From Enoplosus armatus (lineage: Eukaryota; Chordata; Actinopteri; Centrarchiformes; Enoplosidae), in NCBI RefSeq assembly GCF_043641665.1, contig NC_092186.1, positions 23,132,001 through 23,196,000 on the forward strand: 64,000 bases of DNA, written 5' to 3'. The position numbers and the translations under genes are program-made. A model generated the notes under the pieces. That model searched no databases, was not told where the DNA came from, and saw only the letters and a list, made by a program, of their open reading frames with translations. Of this stretch, positions 24,901-38,950 are shown in pieces (within the stretch, counting starts at the first letter, position 1; every line of letters begins with the position of its first letter).

Positions 24901-27900
24901 ACTGAAAACTCACTCTTTGTTCTACTGGAAAGGGCCGGCATTAAAGCGCCTTTGTTTGTCAGTCGATTGAGGGTAGCAAGCGTTTGGGTTTGAAATGATA
25001 AAGCTGAATGATAAATCCTCACTCAAGGATTTTAATACCCGTGGTTAGCCTACTCACGCCATTCAGCCGCTCGCATTTTTAAATGGAGTCGTGTGATGGA
25101 GTGATGGAGGGATGTTGTCGCAGCATTACAAAGGATTCAGTCTAATTATATGGCTCTGGCTTGTTGTTTGAAGAGAGTGACTGTGTGTGACTGTGTGTGT
25201 GTGACGGAGAGAGTTGAGCCTCGGCCTGCTGTGAGCTGGGTAACTGCTGGTTGGAGAGGAGCGGCTGTGTTACCCACCTGCCCCGGGTTTTACACCTGCC
25301 TGGCGGCACAAGAGCTCGGACTAATGTCGGCCCTACATCACCCTGCCTTAAAGCACAGGCTCACATTTTTTTCAGGTCTATCACTCACATGCACATTTAC
25401 GATGTTTTTGCTCGCTGCAATTGTTTCGCACTGGCCCCGAAGAGATCCCTTCCTGATGCGTTTCAAATGTAAGAGACCCACGTCCCTCATTCTGTGACAA
25501 AAGGCATTTTATCTGAAGTTAATATGATGCTTCAGCAGTCGGAGCTTTTTGAAATGGAGGAGCCGTTGACATTTCCACATTTTGTTTCCCCTCCGTTTTA
25601 TTTTGCGGAGCTGCAGTGGAGGGATAGCAACTATAAAAAGTCTGTACCTTTGGAAAAATTCCCACTTGATTTTACAAACTCAGACTCCTGAAGCTTCATA
25701 TTAACTTCAGCACATGTGAACGTTGTATTTCCACATACCTGAAAATGCACGAGCCACTTTGAACTGGATCCCAGCTGATTATCCCTGCTCAAAGTGGGCG
25801 AGAGGCCATTGGAGTGCACCTTGGACAGGTTGCCAGTCTATCACAGGGCTGTTTGCCAGCTCGTAGATGTTATGGCTCTACTGATGAGCTGATCCAAGTG
25901 TCAATTTAACACTGGCGGGTGCAGAGTCACATCAGCGCTGTCATTTTTACACCCTTGGACTTTTGCAGTAGGTGTTCTGTTTGTTTGTGTTTTTTGAAAA
26001 CGTGTTCCTTTGTGCATTTATTTATTGCGTTACTCATCAAAAGCAGCGGAATCTGTCACCATCAACGAATGCAGCTCACATGGCTGTTATCAAAAAGTTA
26101 TTTTAGAACATTTGAGAGAAAATCCCACACATGAATTTTAATGCCAGCCGCATAGTTAATCTCTGAAGCAGCAACACACTTGTACTTGTACTTTGACATT
26201 TCCGACCCTTTTGTTGTCTTTTTGTGATTCAGCCTGACCGTGTGCTGTAAAAGTAGTCTACACTGAAAAAGATCTGATATGATGAGCCTCTTGATGATCT
26301 CTCTGAATTTAATCTGACATCATCTCTCCCCTCTCCTCTTCCTGCCTCTATAGTGCAGTGTCTGGAAATGACCACTAAGCGGAAGCTGATTGGCCGGCTG
26401 GTGCCGTGCCGTTGTTTCCGTGGCGAAGAGGAAGTGATCTCGGTGTTGGACTACTCCCACTGCAGCCTGCAGCAGGTCCCCAAGGAAATCTTCAGCTTCG
26501 AGAGAACTCTGGAGGAGCTCTACCTAGATGCCAACCAGATTGAGGAACTACCCAAGGTACCCCTGAACCACAAGTAGCTGCTGACTTTAACCTCTAACCC
26601 CCAAAGCCCAACTTCCTCTGCATAACTAATAACCACTCCTTGACTACCTGAACCTGGACCAGGGCCGGTCAGCCGACCTAACATGTGTTTTTATGACCCC
26701 GATCCCTTTAATTAAAACTGTACATACTCCTTATGTAATAAAAATATGTTTTACTTTTTGACCTATTGGTGGAAAACACAGCAAATTTGCTTTACATCAA
26801 GCTAACTGTCAATGTGACATATATTTTATTGTTTCATGCCATTTGACAAAAGTGGAACACATAGCCCCCTCGTCTAGAACCTTACATCAACCCCACTGAT
26901 CACTTGGCTGTAGCTGTGACTTCCCTCAGAAGTTGACACATTTAGATATGTTAATGTTGTGTTAGCCCATTCATTTATCCCACTAGTGGACCTGTAAGGC
27001 ACCAGAAATCAAGTGTTTGATGGTTGAAAAATACCACCAGCGGGGCAAGTCAAAGGTTTGCTGGTACCTAAACCAAAAGGCTTTAACCTCAGTACAGCTG
27101 CCAATTTAGGACATTTTAGACGCAGCTTTTTCATCATTGCCTCAGGTAATACTCAATGCTAATGTTAGTGTTTACAAGCTGTCGTCAGCACGCTGAAGTC
27201 ATGAGGATTCTTCCTCTGTGGATCATGTCTGTACAAAGTTCGCTCAGTCCAATCAACAACTGTTGAGGCGTTTCACTCTGGACTGCTGTGAAGTTTTCTA
27301 AGTCGAAGGGTCTAAAGATAGACGCTGCACATTTGTGATCCTGCGCTGTGATTTCCTCGACTTGACCAACTGGCTTGTCGACATTGTCGTTCCTACAGAA
27401 AAGAGACCAGCAGCGTCGGCCTTCTGCCATGCTTACCGGCCACAAACATCATCACAGTGACAGGGAACATGGGGTGAAAGAGACGGTCAATTCCTGGCCA
27501 CGTCACGGCCACATGGTGGCCTCCGAGACTCTCAGAAAACCCCCACGCGGCCAGTGATGAGACAAAAATGCCCTTCCAATCTTTCAAGGAGAATTACAGG
27601 TGCTGTTTATAGGAGGGCCGTCTCATTTTATTGATATCCTGTCCCGGTTTAGACGACGGAAATGTTGAATTGGATTTCTAAAAATAACCTGCATGAATGG
27701 AGACAGTCTAATACGGCTGTGTAAGTAGCAGGTCAAACCTGCGTTCAACTGACAAAAAAAATAAAATAAATAAATAAAAATCTGCTCAGCCTTGACAGTG
27801 TGTATTCGTGTGTGTGTGTGCCAAGACTGTATAAGAGCTATTGAGGCTGCCAGAGTGATTGGCCTTTATGTAAGTGAGTTGGAGAGCTCCTTAAGTGTGT

Positions 27901-30900
27901 GTGAGTAAGTGATTGTGTCTTTAAGTGTAGTGGTCTGGCCCGACCTATGGGCACAGAGGATGTTAGGCTCTTTGGCCCTGTGCTGCTACAGAGTAAACGT
28001 GGCTGACATCTCAACAGGTCAAAAAAAAAAACAAAAAAAAAAAACAGGCGATCCAAAACTATTTTGTCCACAAAATACACTAGCAGCGTTTTATTTGGTG
28101 CAGTTTAAGATTGAATTCGTTAAACGTCTGAATGGGTTCCCTCCCATTGTGCAAGTTGGGTGACTTGGAAACTCCCAAGTGTCTGTAGGAATGAGTGCGA
28201 GTGATGCGCATGCTTGTTTAAATGATGAGAGAATTACACAGCGCACATCATAGGATAAAAAAAACGTTTTGTGTGAAGCATGGTGGACAACCCACAGCGG
28301 AGACGTTGAAAATGTTTCGCCCCTTCGTCCGCATGGCTTCGGACGCCCCGACCGCCTGTAATGACGTGGGTGTAATTGAGGTCACCCGTTCAGGAGGCGC
28401 CAGAACGGAGGCAAATTGTGTGTCCCTCAGGTGACGCTCCACCTGTGCTGCCAAGAGTGTGTCAGAACAGTCATTCATGTTTACTGTCTCACTCTAAAGA
28501 AAAAAAAAACTAAAGCCAGCACTATCTCATTAACTATCTTACATAACGTTAATAACAACTTACATAATGTGAATATGTTTTACTGTTTTATTACATGATA
28601 CACGATATCTATTATATCTCATATTGGTGCAGACAAACACAAAAGTATCATCACCTGATCATATATTAGTCTGGTGTTCACTGTTTACATAGATTTGGCT
28701 GACTTTGCTGCTACTAAACACACCACTGTCACTTTTGCCATGTGATTTTGTCCTTAATTGCTCCTGTATAGTTTCTATTTTTACTTCTATTCCTATTTCA
28801 GTTTTATGCACCTCTTATTATTGATATTCTCTCTATTTATCTGCACTTATTTCTGTCCCCCTGTGCTGCTGTCACAACCAATAATAATAAAGTCTTGTCT
28901 TACCTTAACTCACCTGACTTAAGATTTAAAATCTGGTCCATAGTATCGTTCTGGATTCGGAGAGCGTTTTCCCTCCAACGCCTGTGCTTTTACCTGTGTG
29001 TTTTGGTATTTACAGCATGGCCTTTCTGTATTCTATCCCTTTTTATGCACGTGCTTTCACTCTTGTGTATGTTTTGGCATTTGCTGCACTCCTATATTTT
29101 TAGGGCGCATTTCTCTGAATGCTTTTTGCTCTCACTCGAGTATGTGTTTTGTCCCCAAGGGCCACCGTACGCAGGAGATTAATTCTGCATTATTCATGGG
29201 AACAGGCAGCTGAAATGGCACTGCTTTTCCACAACATTAAGTGGTGCATGCCTCCAGCTGACTTTCTCGCTCTCTGTCCTTTTGTACTTTTCTGCTAAAG
29301 GTCTGCGTGATTTTGCCAACAGACTATAATATTCTACCCCCCACCCCCCCTGTGTTTCCATAGCAACTCTTCAACTGCCAGGCCTTGAAGAAGCTGAGCA
29401 TGCCCGATAACGACCTGTCCAACCTGCCCACCTCCATCGCCAGCTTGGTTAACCTCAAGGAGCTGGACATCAGTAAAAACGGTAGAAATCCTCTCTGTGT
29501 CAGTGTCAGACGACCTGAACAAACCTGAAAACAAAACAACAACAACAACAAAAAATAAAACTAAGCAAAGTAAAAGTCTTCAGCAAACTTTATCAACTGC
29601 CATTTGAATTACAATCCCTCCAGAGTACAGTACAGTATGAGGAGGCAGCCCAGAGTAAAACCTCATGGCCACAATAATTTCACCAAAATATGGCAAAATG
29701 TGATGCCGTCTAAACACTGTAGATAATAATTCCTCTACTGTCTTAATAAGAATTCACGCAACGCATGCCTCCACATCTCCTCTTCCCTCTCTGTGTGTCT
29801 CTCTCCAGGTATCCAGGAGTTTCCAGACAATATCAAATGCTGTAAAGGCCTGTCTGTGGTGGAGGCCAGTGTCAACCCTATCACCAAGTAAGGCGCTAAC
29901 ACCCACCTTGCGGTGGCACACCTTGCGTATATCACGACTGCCATTGGAGAGCCACAGGAACACTAGGGCCTCTAGCTTTGATGGCAGCAGATGTGAATGT
30001 GTGTGGTCAGCACACAGGTTTGTTTTACGAGTCGAACACACGGCTGCGCTAACATAGAAACTGAGCGATGTAGAGCTAATTTATCCGAGCATGCAGCCTC
30101 CGGATAACAGCCTGAGGGAAAACACTGGCTCTGTCCTCCAAAAGGTAAACAGCTCTCAAACACTTTCAAATTGGCTCGTTTGGAGTATTGTTTCCATTTT
30201 CTATTGAAGGTAAAAAAAAGAAAAAGAAAAAAAGAAATGGTGTCGCAAAGAGTTGCACGTTTGCTTGATAGCACTAATTGTATCATTGTTTGAGTGGACC
30301 TGGACTCAGTTCAGCATGTAATGGATTGTTTGATGAATGCGCCACGTGTTTATCTTCATTCTATTTGAGCAGATTTCTCAGAGTCAAGTCACTGTTGGTG
30401 TTTTTTAGTTGTCTTTTACGTATTCCAGCCCATGCGTTTAGCGCACCACAGAGGCGCAAACTATTTTATGACCCTATACTACAACCTTATATATCCTATT
30501 GGCTCAGCTATGGCTAGACAATAGAAGATATAATTGCCAGTGCTGGTGTTGTTTACCATTCTGCTATGAAGCTACTGGAGCATTAGGTGATATTCTAGTA
30601 ATTGCTGTTTTCCTGTCGGCGGTGTAACGTCCATGAAGCACGACTGGATCCAGCCACACAGTAAACTGCAGACAGCAATGCTTCTTTTACTTTGTGTGTG
30701 TTTGCGTGCGTGCGTGGGATATGAGTCATCTGCAGGCTAACAGCAGTTTGCTGTTTCTACAGGGAACAATGTCCGTGTTTGAATCCACTGAGGCCCTTCG
30801 AGAGGACACACGCTTTCTTTTCCTCATTCTTTCTTTTGCACATGTTCTTACTGTCTGTCTTTGTTTCTTTCTCTCTCCTCTCGCAGACTCCCAGATGGTT

Positions 30901-31860
30901 TTACGCAGCTCCTGAATCTGACCCAGCTCTTCTTAAACGATGCCTTCTTGGAGTATCTGCCGGCCAACTTTGGCAGGTAAACCCGATGCATGTGATTGTT
31001 GATGTGTGTGTCTGTGTTGGGCGGGGTGTGTGTTTTTGTTTTTTTTTACATATTTCAGGCACCTCTAATTCAGCCTTTCTCCTGCATGTACTGCACATAA
31101 TCAAATCATTTTAATTATTCAAAGACGCTGAGCATGCCCAACATGCCTGAGGATAGAGCCTGTTATGGCCTTTTTTTTATCTTTGGGGCGTCTTTTATAT
31201 TTGGGCCATGTTGTCACCTCACAAAAAAAAAAAATATATATATATACGACTACTCCTCTATCCATTCAGTCATCCTGCCCTCCTCTCATGAACCCATTAA
31301 CATACTTTTTTTAGCATTTTATTGAGGTAAGGGTCATGGTGTTGTATTTTTGGTTTACTGCTTGCTTATTGCTCCATTCCCAACAAGCTGTTTTGCCGGT
31401 CTGCAAATTCTCTTATTGCGAGTGACGGCAGCTGAGATCCTGCGAAATGTGTGGAAGCTCAGAAGTCCTCTGAGCTGAAACATCTCCATGGTGGTGATCA
31501 ACTGTAATGATGTGGAGTCATTTTTGACTGGTCAGTTATTACGTATCCGCGTTATCACTGATGAGGAAATAAGTTTGACGCTGGTTCTGGAGTTGAAATA
31601 GGGATAAATGGGGCGGATTCTACCCTCACATTATGTCATAAACAACTGTTGCAATTGACACCGAGACGTCTTTCAGTGCACTAATATTTTCTTAATGTGC
31701 CTTCTGTTTTTCAGACTCTCCAAACTACGGATCCTGGAGCTGAGAGAGAACCACCTGAAAACCATGCCAAAGTAATTCAAACCGCCGTATGTGTGTGTGT
31801 GTGAGACAGAAAGAAAAGAAAGGGAGATGCAAAATGTGATTCTTTACGCGCCACTAGATT

Positions 31861-31895
<35 letters not shown>

Positions 31896-34800
31896 TGCTT
31901 CATGATACCACTGTGTGTATGCTTGCTGTCCCAGGTGTCCAGATTAAAACTGTTATCCCTGCCAGGTGTTCTTGAATACTGATGAAGTCTGTCATAACAG
32001 CCATGTGTTGTAGTTGTAGAGTATCAGTGTTTTCAACTACAACAGATTGTGAAAATAGCTGATACTAATGACAATAATACTACTTCTGCAATTACTATTG
32101 CACTTTTAACCGTGAATATGGTTCACAGTACGGGGCCGGTTGTTGGAAGTGCTTTCTAATCATGTAGGGGACATTTTGACTCAAATCCAACGTAAGGCTG
32201 TGAGCACCGCCAAAACCGCGCCACCACTTTTTCAACTAGCTAACCTGAGTGAAGAAGAACGGTAATGTGCTCACCATGTAAATGAGACGGTAGAGCATCT
32301 GTAAAAGGAAGGACCTAGCTTCGGTAAACATCAGCCCCCAGGAAACTGTGCCACATTTGCTAATATGTTGTATGTCTCGCGCTAGCGTAATGAACAATGC
32401 TGTTCATCTTTGAGGTCATGGGCATACATCCTAAACACACACCCCCCCCCCCATGCAAGGAGAATAGTTGGGATGAGACACTAGCCTGCCACAACCCAAT
32501 GAAAAAGTAGTCTATATGGGCCCTTTGTAAAGAATCTTTCCCCGCAGTTAATAGAGCAGACACTTGATAACGGTTATGTCTTGGCTTTGATACTTTATCC
32601 TCAACTTTATTCAAATTATAGGAGCAATTTGCTCGAACACGAAACTTGTTCTGTTATTCTCTCGAAAGGAAAATGGTCGTCGCCATCGTCAGTGGCAAAT
32701 AATCCCCGGCCGCGTTGTAGTCGCTGCGTTTAGATGAAAACAGAGCCACAATAAACCGAGGACGGCTGGAACCAGCCAGCGAAGCACAAGTGCACTGCGA
32801 TGCCTTGCAGTAATATTTCAATTGATTCAGAGATTTAATTAAAGGGTTTATTTGTTAGATGCTCAAAAAATATGTGCAGTGAAATGCATATTCTAAAGGC
32901 TGTGCTAAAATGCTAGTATGCAATGAATAATAGTTAGCATGATTCGATATGATAATTAGAATAAAAGTGAAAACAATAAGAAAAAAAGAAATACAGAGGA
33001 TAGAAGTAGGAATACAATAACAATACATTGATAAGTATGTGTGTATTGGCCTGAAGAGAGGTGGGCTATGCATTTTTTCAGTATATAAAGATATAGTATA
33101 GAAGTAGTATAGTATATATATATAGTATAGTAATCAATGTATTCTCTCCTCTCAGGTCCATCCACAGACTGACACAGTTGGAGAGGTTGGATCTGGGTAG
33201 CAATGAATTCTCTGACATGGTGAGACGGATTGCTGTCATGTGTTTTTTTTTTGAAGTGCAGCATGAATTGAATGCACATGTGCTGTGATCACAGGAAGCT
33301 CCATTAGTCAATGTCTTGGTGGTCATATGCGCTGCCTTCAAAGTTCACATTTCAAGACCGAATGTGGCATATGGTGAATCCTCTTTTAGGCAGGAGCAAG
33401 TTCAGCCTACTATCCTTCAGTTGGACCCTGAAATGGGACTCAGCGGCATGATGGAGGAAGGGAGGGCTGGAGGGAGGCTAACAGGGGGTCAGACAGGAAG
33501 TCGGCTGTGACAGGAGTAGGTTGGCTGCATGGTCTGCTTCCTGCCAAGAGAGAGAAAGCATGGAGGGAGAGATTGCCAGTCTCACCCACTCTACAGACAT
33601 TTTTTAAACAATTTTCTTTACTTATGCCAAAGACTTGGTCTGAATATGCACTAAAGTTATCTTTTGGATCTGCACACGTTCACAACATTAGTTGCTGAGA
33701 CGGCGTCCTTTGATGTTAATGAATAATTCAATTGTTTTCATAGAAATAGCTACATATTTTACATTTGTTGGTTCGTGAGTATATGCTGATATGGACTCCT
33801 CTCCTCTTTGCATGTCAGCCGGAGGTGTTGGAACAAATCCACAACCTACGAGAGCTGTGGCTGGATAACAACTCTCTACAGTCTATACCAGGGGTAAGAA
33901 CACTGACACTTTCAGCCCTTACAGTGGAAAAAAAAAAAGCAGCACTGGAGGTGAATGACACTTTCCTTTCTCTCCTCGCCTTCCTCTCCGCAGTTGATAG
34001 GAAAACTTCGTCAGTTGCGGTACTTGGACTTGGCTAAGAATCGCATTGAGACGTTGGACTCGGATATTTCAGGCTGCGAGGCCTTAGAAGATCTGCTGCT
34101 GTCCTCCAACATGCTCCAGCAACTCCCTGACACTATAGGTACACACACAAGCACATGCGCGCATGCACACACAGAGACACTCATACACTTTTCCCAATTT
34201 GACGAAGCTGTGGCAAAGCATTTAAATCCCCGCCTATTTAAAGCAACTGCGAGGAGCTTTCACTTTGTGTTGATTTTGGCGGCCCCTGTGGACAAAGGCG
34301 GTCACCGCCACGTGTGTTGTAAAGATCTTGATTGGCTAGACACGTGCACGTGTTGTGGAAGCGAGTGAAAGAAAGACGCAGCACAAGGCTTGAGTTAAAC
34401 TCTGCATGTCAACTTTGACACAACAAAAAGGCAATATGCAGTGAGGCCGTAGTGATTACCTCGTCCCTACCAACTAAGGCCTAAGCTAGCCAAGCTAACG
34501 TTACCTAGAGCCAGCCATGGCAATCAAAACTCGCTACACATACTGGAAGGGCAAAGCCTTCAGTGGTCTATCCTCTCAACTTTATGCAAACTGCAGTCGA
34601 TTGCCTGGTGCACGTTGGTCATCATGCTCATAATCACAGAAAGCTTTGCGGCGTTTGCTTTGCTTTGTCGCCCAACGTATTCCATAAATAAGAGCACACA
34701 TATTACATAATGTGGAAACTGAGATTTTCTTTGCTTCCTTTTAACTGGCTAATGCTGCCCGGGAAAATGTAAGCATAGGCTGTTTAACGGTCTGCACGGC

Positions 34801-34947
34801 GTAAAACGCTTCGGACCCGGTGACGGGAAGAATTGCTGTATGCCCACAGAAACAGCCCACCTTCTAGCTCAGTGGCCCCCAACATTGGAGCTCAGTGTAT
34901 ACTTACTGAAAGAGCAAATACCTTTGCATGTTTGTGTGTCAATGTGA

Positions 34948-35007
<60 letters not shown>

Positions 35008-35118
35008 ATATATTGTGTAGGAATGTTGAAGAAGCTGACAACATTGAAGGTAGATGACAACCAGCTGACCTCACTGCCTAACACCATCGGGAGGTAACAA
35101 ACCTGCACACACACACAC

Positions 35119-35157
<39 letters not shown>

Positions 35158-38100
35158 CATGCTCAAAAAGAAATAATAAAGCGTAGACTTTTGTTTTATT
35201 TTGAAAACACCTTCAACAGTATTTTGTCAGTTTAGAGATTTTCTCAGCAGGTTTATCTTTGGTGGGCTGTTGTTTTCCTTGTTTATTACTGTTGTTATGC
35301 TGGCTGATGATTGGGGGGTTCTGTGTGTTGTATTTGCTGCGTTGCCGTGGCGTTAGTGCGAAGCCAAAGCAAGGGTGAGTAACATTAGCCTACTGGATCC
35401 AGGGGTGCGTTCAGAGACAGACAGATGTTCAACTGCGTTACAGATACAAACACACAAGCTCGTAACTACGCGGGTCTGTGAGAAACATGTTGAATCAATG
35501 CAAATTACATGCAAACATAAACTTTAATTCGGTTTCAAGGCATTACGTGATCGTCGTACTTTTGCCTCCCAAACTTTTTTTCAATATTTGGACTCAATAT
35601 TTGGATAAAATCTCCATCCTTAATTGGATTGGATTGTGCTATACCAGCCCTGCTAAAACCTACAGGGTTGAGACGGAAATGATTGCATGTAAAATGATTA
35701 CAGTAATTTGATTACAATCACTCTCATTATAATCCATCACAATGCAGATTCAATCACAGAAATCAGCTGCTTTTGAGAGAAGATCAACATTTGTTGAGTC
35801 AAGCAGAAACTTTTTTTGAAAGGAAACTCACTCGCACTCGCACGTTTTTTTTTGTTTTTTCCCCCCCATCTCTGCATACTTGAGAGATTGCTTGTATTGT
35901 AAGAATGAAATTCTGCTCACATTGCAGACTGCGAATAAGAACAACTTCTCTGTTTGACTCCAGGATTGATAGGTTTAGGAAGAAAGACAATCCAAACAAG
36001 GCCCACAGCAACAGAAATATGGACTGAAACCAGTTTGAGTTTGAATAAATTGATTTTCTTCCCTTTTTTGCTGTTTGAAACAGTTGATGATTTGGACGGC
36101 GTCGCTAATTATACTGTGAATCAGTCAGTCTGTGATGGATTACACTTTTAAAAGGCTGAACGAGTGCCGCTTAACATTCATTACCATATATATATATATA
36201 TGACTTAAATGTCAAAATTTGCAACATATTTGTATCTGAACGCTCTGGAAACATGTTGTCTTCCTGAACAAATCCCAGGTTTTAGCCTCAATAAGTAGTA
36301 GTACTGTAGATCCATTGCTGCCCCTCTGATTAAACCAAAAACACTTCAAAGAGTCTACCCCTCTGTTTCTACATGGGACAACTCTATATTCCTAAATAAG
36401 TTAATATTTTATAAGTGTATGTATCTGCAGAATGAATGCCTGTACCTCAACCAATGCTCCATTGTATTCCCCTCTGGCTGCTTCAGTAGAATATGATAAA
36501 CACTGTATTTATATGCAGAGCTGAATCAGTTGATAAGTTACTTGTCTTGTATTGTTATACAACCTCTAGGCAATTAAAAGCAGAAATCCATAAACAACTG
36601 CAGTTACTTTCATAGAAAGAGCAAGTGAAGTCTTCTGTTTCGCTTCCTTTAATGTTTAACATACTATAGTACAGATGTAAAATAGGCCATCATATATATG
36701 TATATGTACACCAGGCGGCTGTATAGACTATATATCTCATATAAATATGGGAAGGTTCTCCCACTGCTTACATACAGTATGTGTCAGCTTAACATGTCAG
36801 TTATAATGACTGCTGTCTCCGAGTTACTACACCACAACCGCAGGGGACTTAAAATGAGTGTGCAAGCAGGGTTCAAGTTTCTTGCATAGCACCGGCAAGA
36901 AAAACCTGCACAAAAGCTTGCGTGCCCAAAGGAGATTTTATTCTAGAAAGTGACCTAGTGACGGGCCACTGAGCGACACCTGCCGCTGAGTGTAAGATTA
37001 TTGTTTGGCATTGACGGCAGCCAAATAATCTCGGGCGTGCTGTTAATATGCGACACATTCTACCCTGGCTGTACGTTTTTGTGGGAGAAGCAGCAGGAGA
37101 GAGGCAAAACGTAACCTTGCCTTAAATCCTTAAATCTTGACATAGATTGTTAAACGCTGCGCTGCTCCTCTCTCCTGTCAGGCCGTATGGTGGCCCAGAT
37201 GGTCACGGCCCATTGGGAATAATAGCAGACTAATGCAATGTTAACAGTGACAGTACATTAATGTAAAATTGTTGTCTCATTAGCATTAGCCTGCTGTTAG
37301 CGTGCTGCCAGGCCAATGATGGCAGTCTGGGGGGTGGCGGGTGGGGGGTGGGGGTGGGGTGGGTCAGGGTGTCCTGTAGAGAGGGCCTGCCATGGATGTT
37401 ACTGTGAATCTTGGTTGAGTGGAGAAGTTGAGATCCAGGTTGAAGAATTTCAGACATCAAAAGGGGATAAAGTGGACGGGTGGTCAGCAAACAAGGCCTG
37501 ACTCATGTAGGTAACACCAGCCTGACATTGATTGGTTGGTTGGCTGAGTTAATAAGTGAATAACTGGACGATTCTTCAATGTGATGATCTTTGCCTTCTC
37601 TCAACACTCTCTCCTTCTAAGTTGTGGCCCCCAAAAAAAACCTTTTGGTAAACACCTTCTTTACAGGATAAGGCTGGTGCCATTCTATATTTTTCTTGTT
37701 GTCAGCAAACCTCCACAAAAGACAAAAAAACCAACACTGTGTTAGTCCTTCTCTCAATGCTTTGCCACATCCGCAGCCTGCCTGTGGCACTCAGATCCAA
37801 GCCAGCTCATTCCTGCTGTAAAACCTTTAAAGAGTTTAGCTTTCTTAAACAGCCGGGCACTGTAGTTTTGAGCGGACGTTCCCCAAACAGGAGGCGTTTG
37901 TTTGGGACTATTTTCGGCTCCAGTTTCAGCTTTTGGGGTCGACAAGGGAGCTCTGTCGCACAGAGGAATGAGTCGTGTCAAGCTTTTGGCTACTTGATGG
38001 CAGGATGAATTCATTCTTGGTTCAGTTTTTTTTTTTTTGTTTTTTTCTCACAGGGCGTGTTGACAATTGGAAAAACAAAGAGTAGCGCCACCCTTATCCT

Positions 38101-38746
38101 TTAAAACCCATATGTGTAAGTGAGCTAAGGTTGCAGCAGAGATTTTGCAGCCTGCAGAATAATTTCCTTTCCTCCTCTGTATCTCTTCCTTTCTGCCTCT
38201 GTTCCTTTCACCCAGTCTGTCTCTGTTGGAGGAGTTGGACTGTAGCTGTAATGAGTTGGAGTCGTTGCCTCCCACCATCGGCTACCTGCACAGCCTGAGG
38301 ACCTTCGCTGCTGACGAGAACTTCCTCTCAGAGCTGCCCCGGGAGGTAGGAACGTCAACGCAGGAGGAACACCCACATGTCCTCACTGCAGTGCCTTGAT
38401 ATTATTTAGAATTATATTATCAGTTGATTTTAAGCAAGAAATGCCGTACATTATCTGCTTCCAGCTTCTCAATCGTGACAGTTTGCTGGTTATCGTTGCT
38501 TTCTATGCCAATAAGTAGAATATCTTTAGCCGGTGAGACAAAATAAGCTATTTGAGGTGTCACCTTGAGCTCTGGGGCATTGCGATGGCCATTTATCCCT
38601 ATTTCCTGACATTTTATAGATCGAGGAAATCGTTAGTTGCAGCCCTGATATTCTTCATCATAGTAATGTAATGTAGCTTGTTTAAAGGTGTCCCTCATGC
38701 AGCAGATATTTCCCCGTATTTGCCTTAATTGTAATGTGATCTGATG

Positions 38747-38786
<40 letters not shown>

Positions 38787-38915
38787 GTGTGTGTTTCAGA
38801 TCGGTAACTGTAAGAATGTGACCGTAATGTCATTGCGGTCCAACAAACTGGAGTTTCTTCCTGACGAGATCGGACAGATGACCAAACTACGAGTCCTTAA
38901 CCTCAGTGACAACAG

Positions 38916-38950
<35 letters not shown>

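Larger units (their letters stand above)
1587..26353 (+). other. lrrc7: lrrc7 intron 1 (24.8 kb)
   Basis: The intron runs from donor GTAAGG to acceptor CTCTATAG. It holds about twenty microsatellites and many degraded transposons, the clearest of which are listed separately. No stretch reads as a conserved protein exon. Parts such as 2520-2760 and 24440-25060 have few simple repeats and could hold conserved regulatory elements, but nothing in the sequence alone shows this. Confidence 0.75.

Noticed and set aside
37316..37501. Gly/Trp-rich open frame at 37316-37501
   Set aside because: It comes from the G-rich intronic block and has no gene context.
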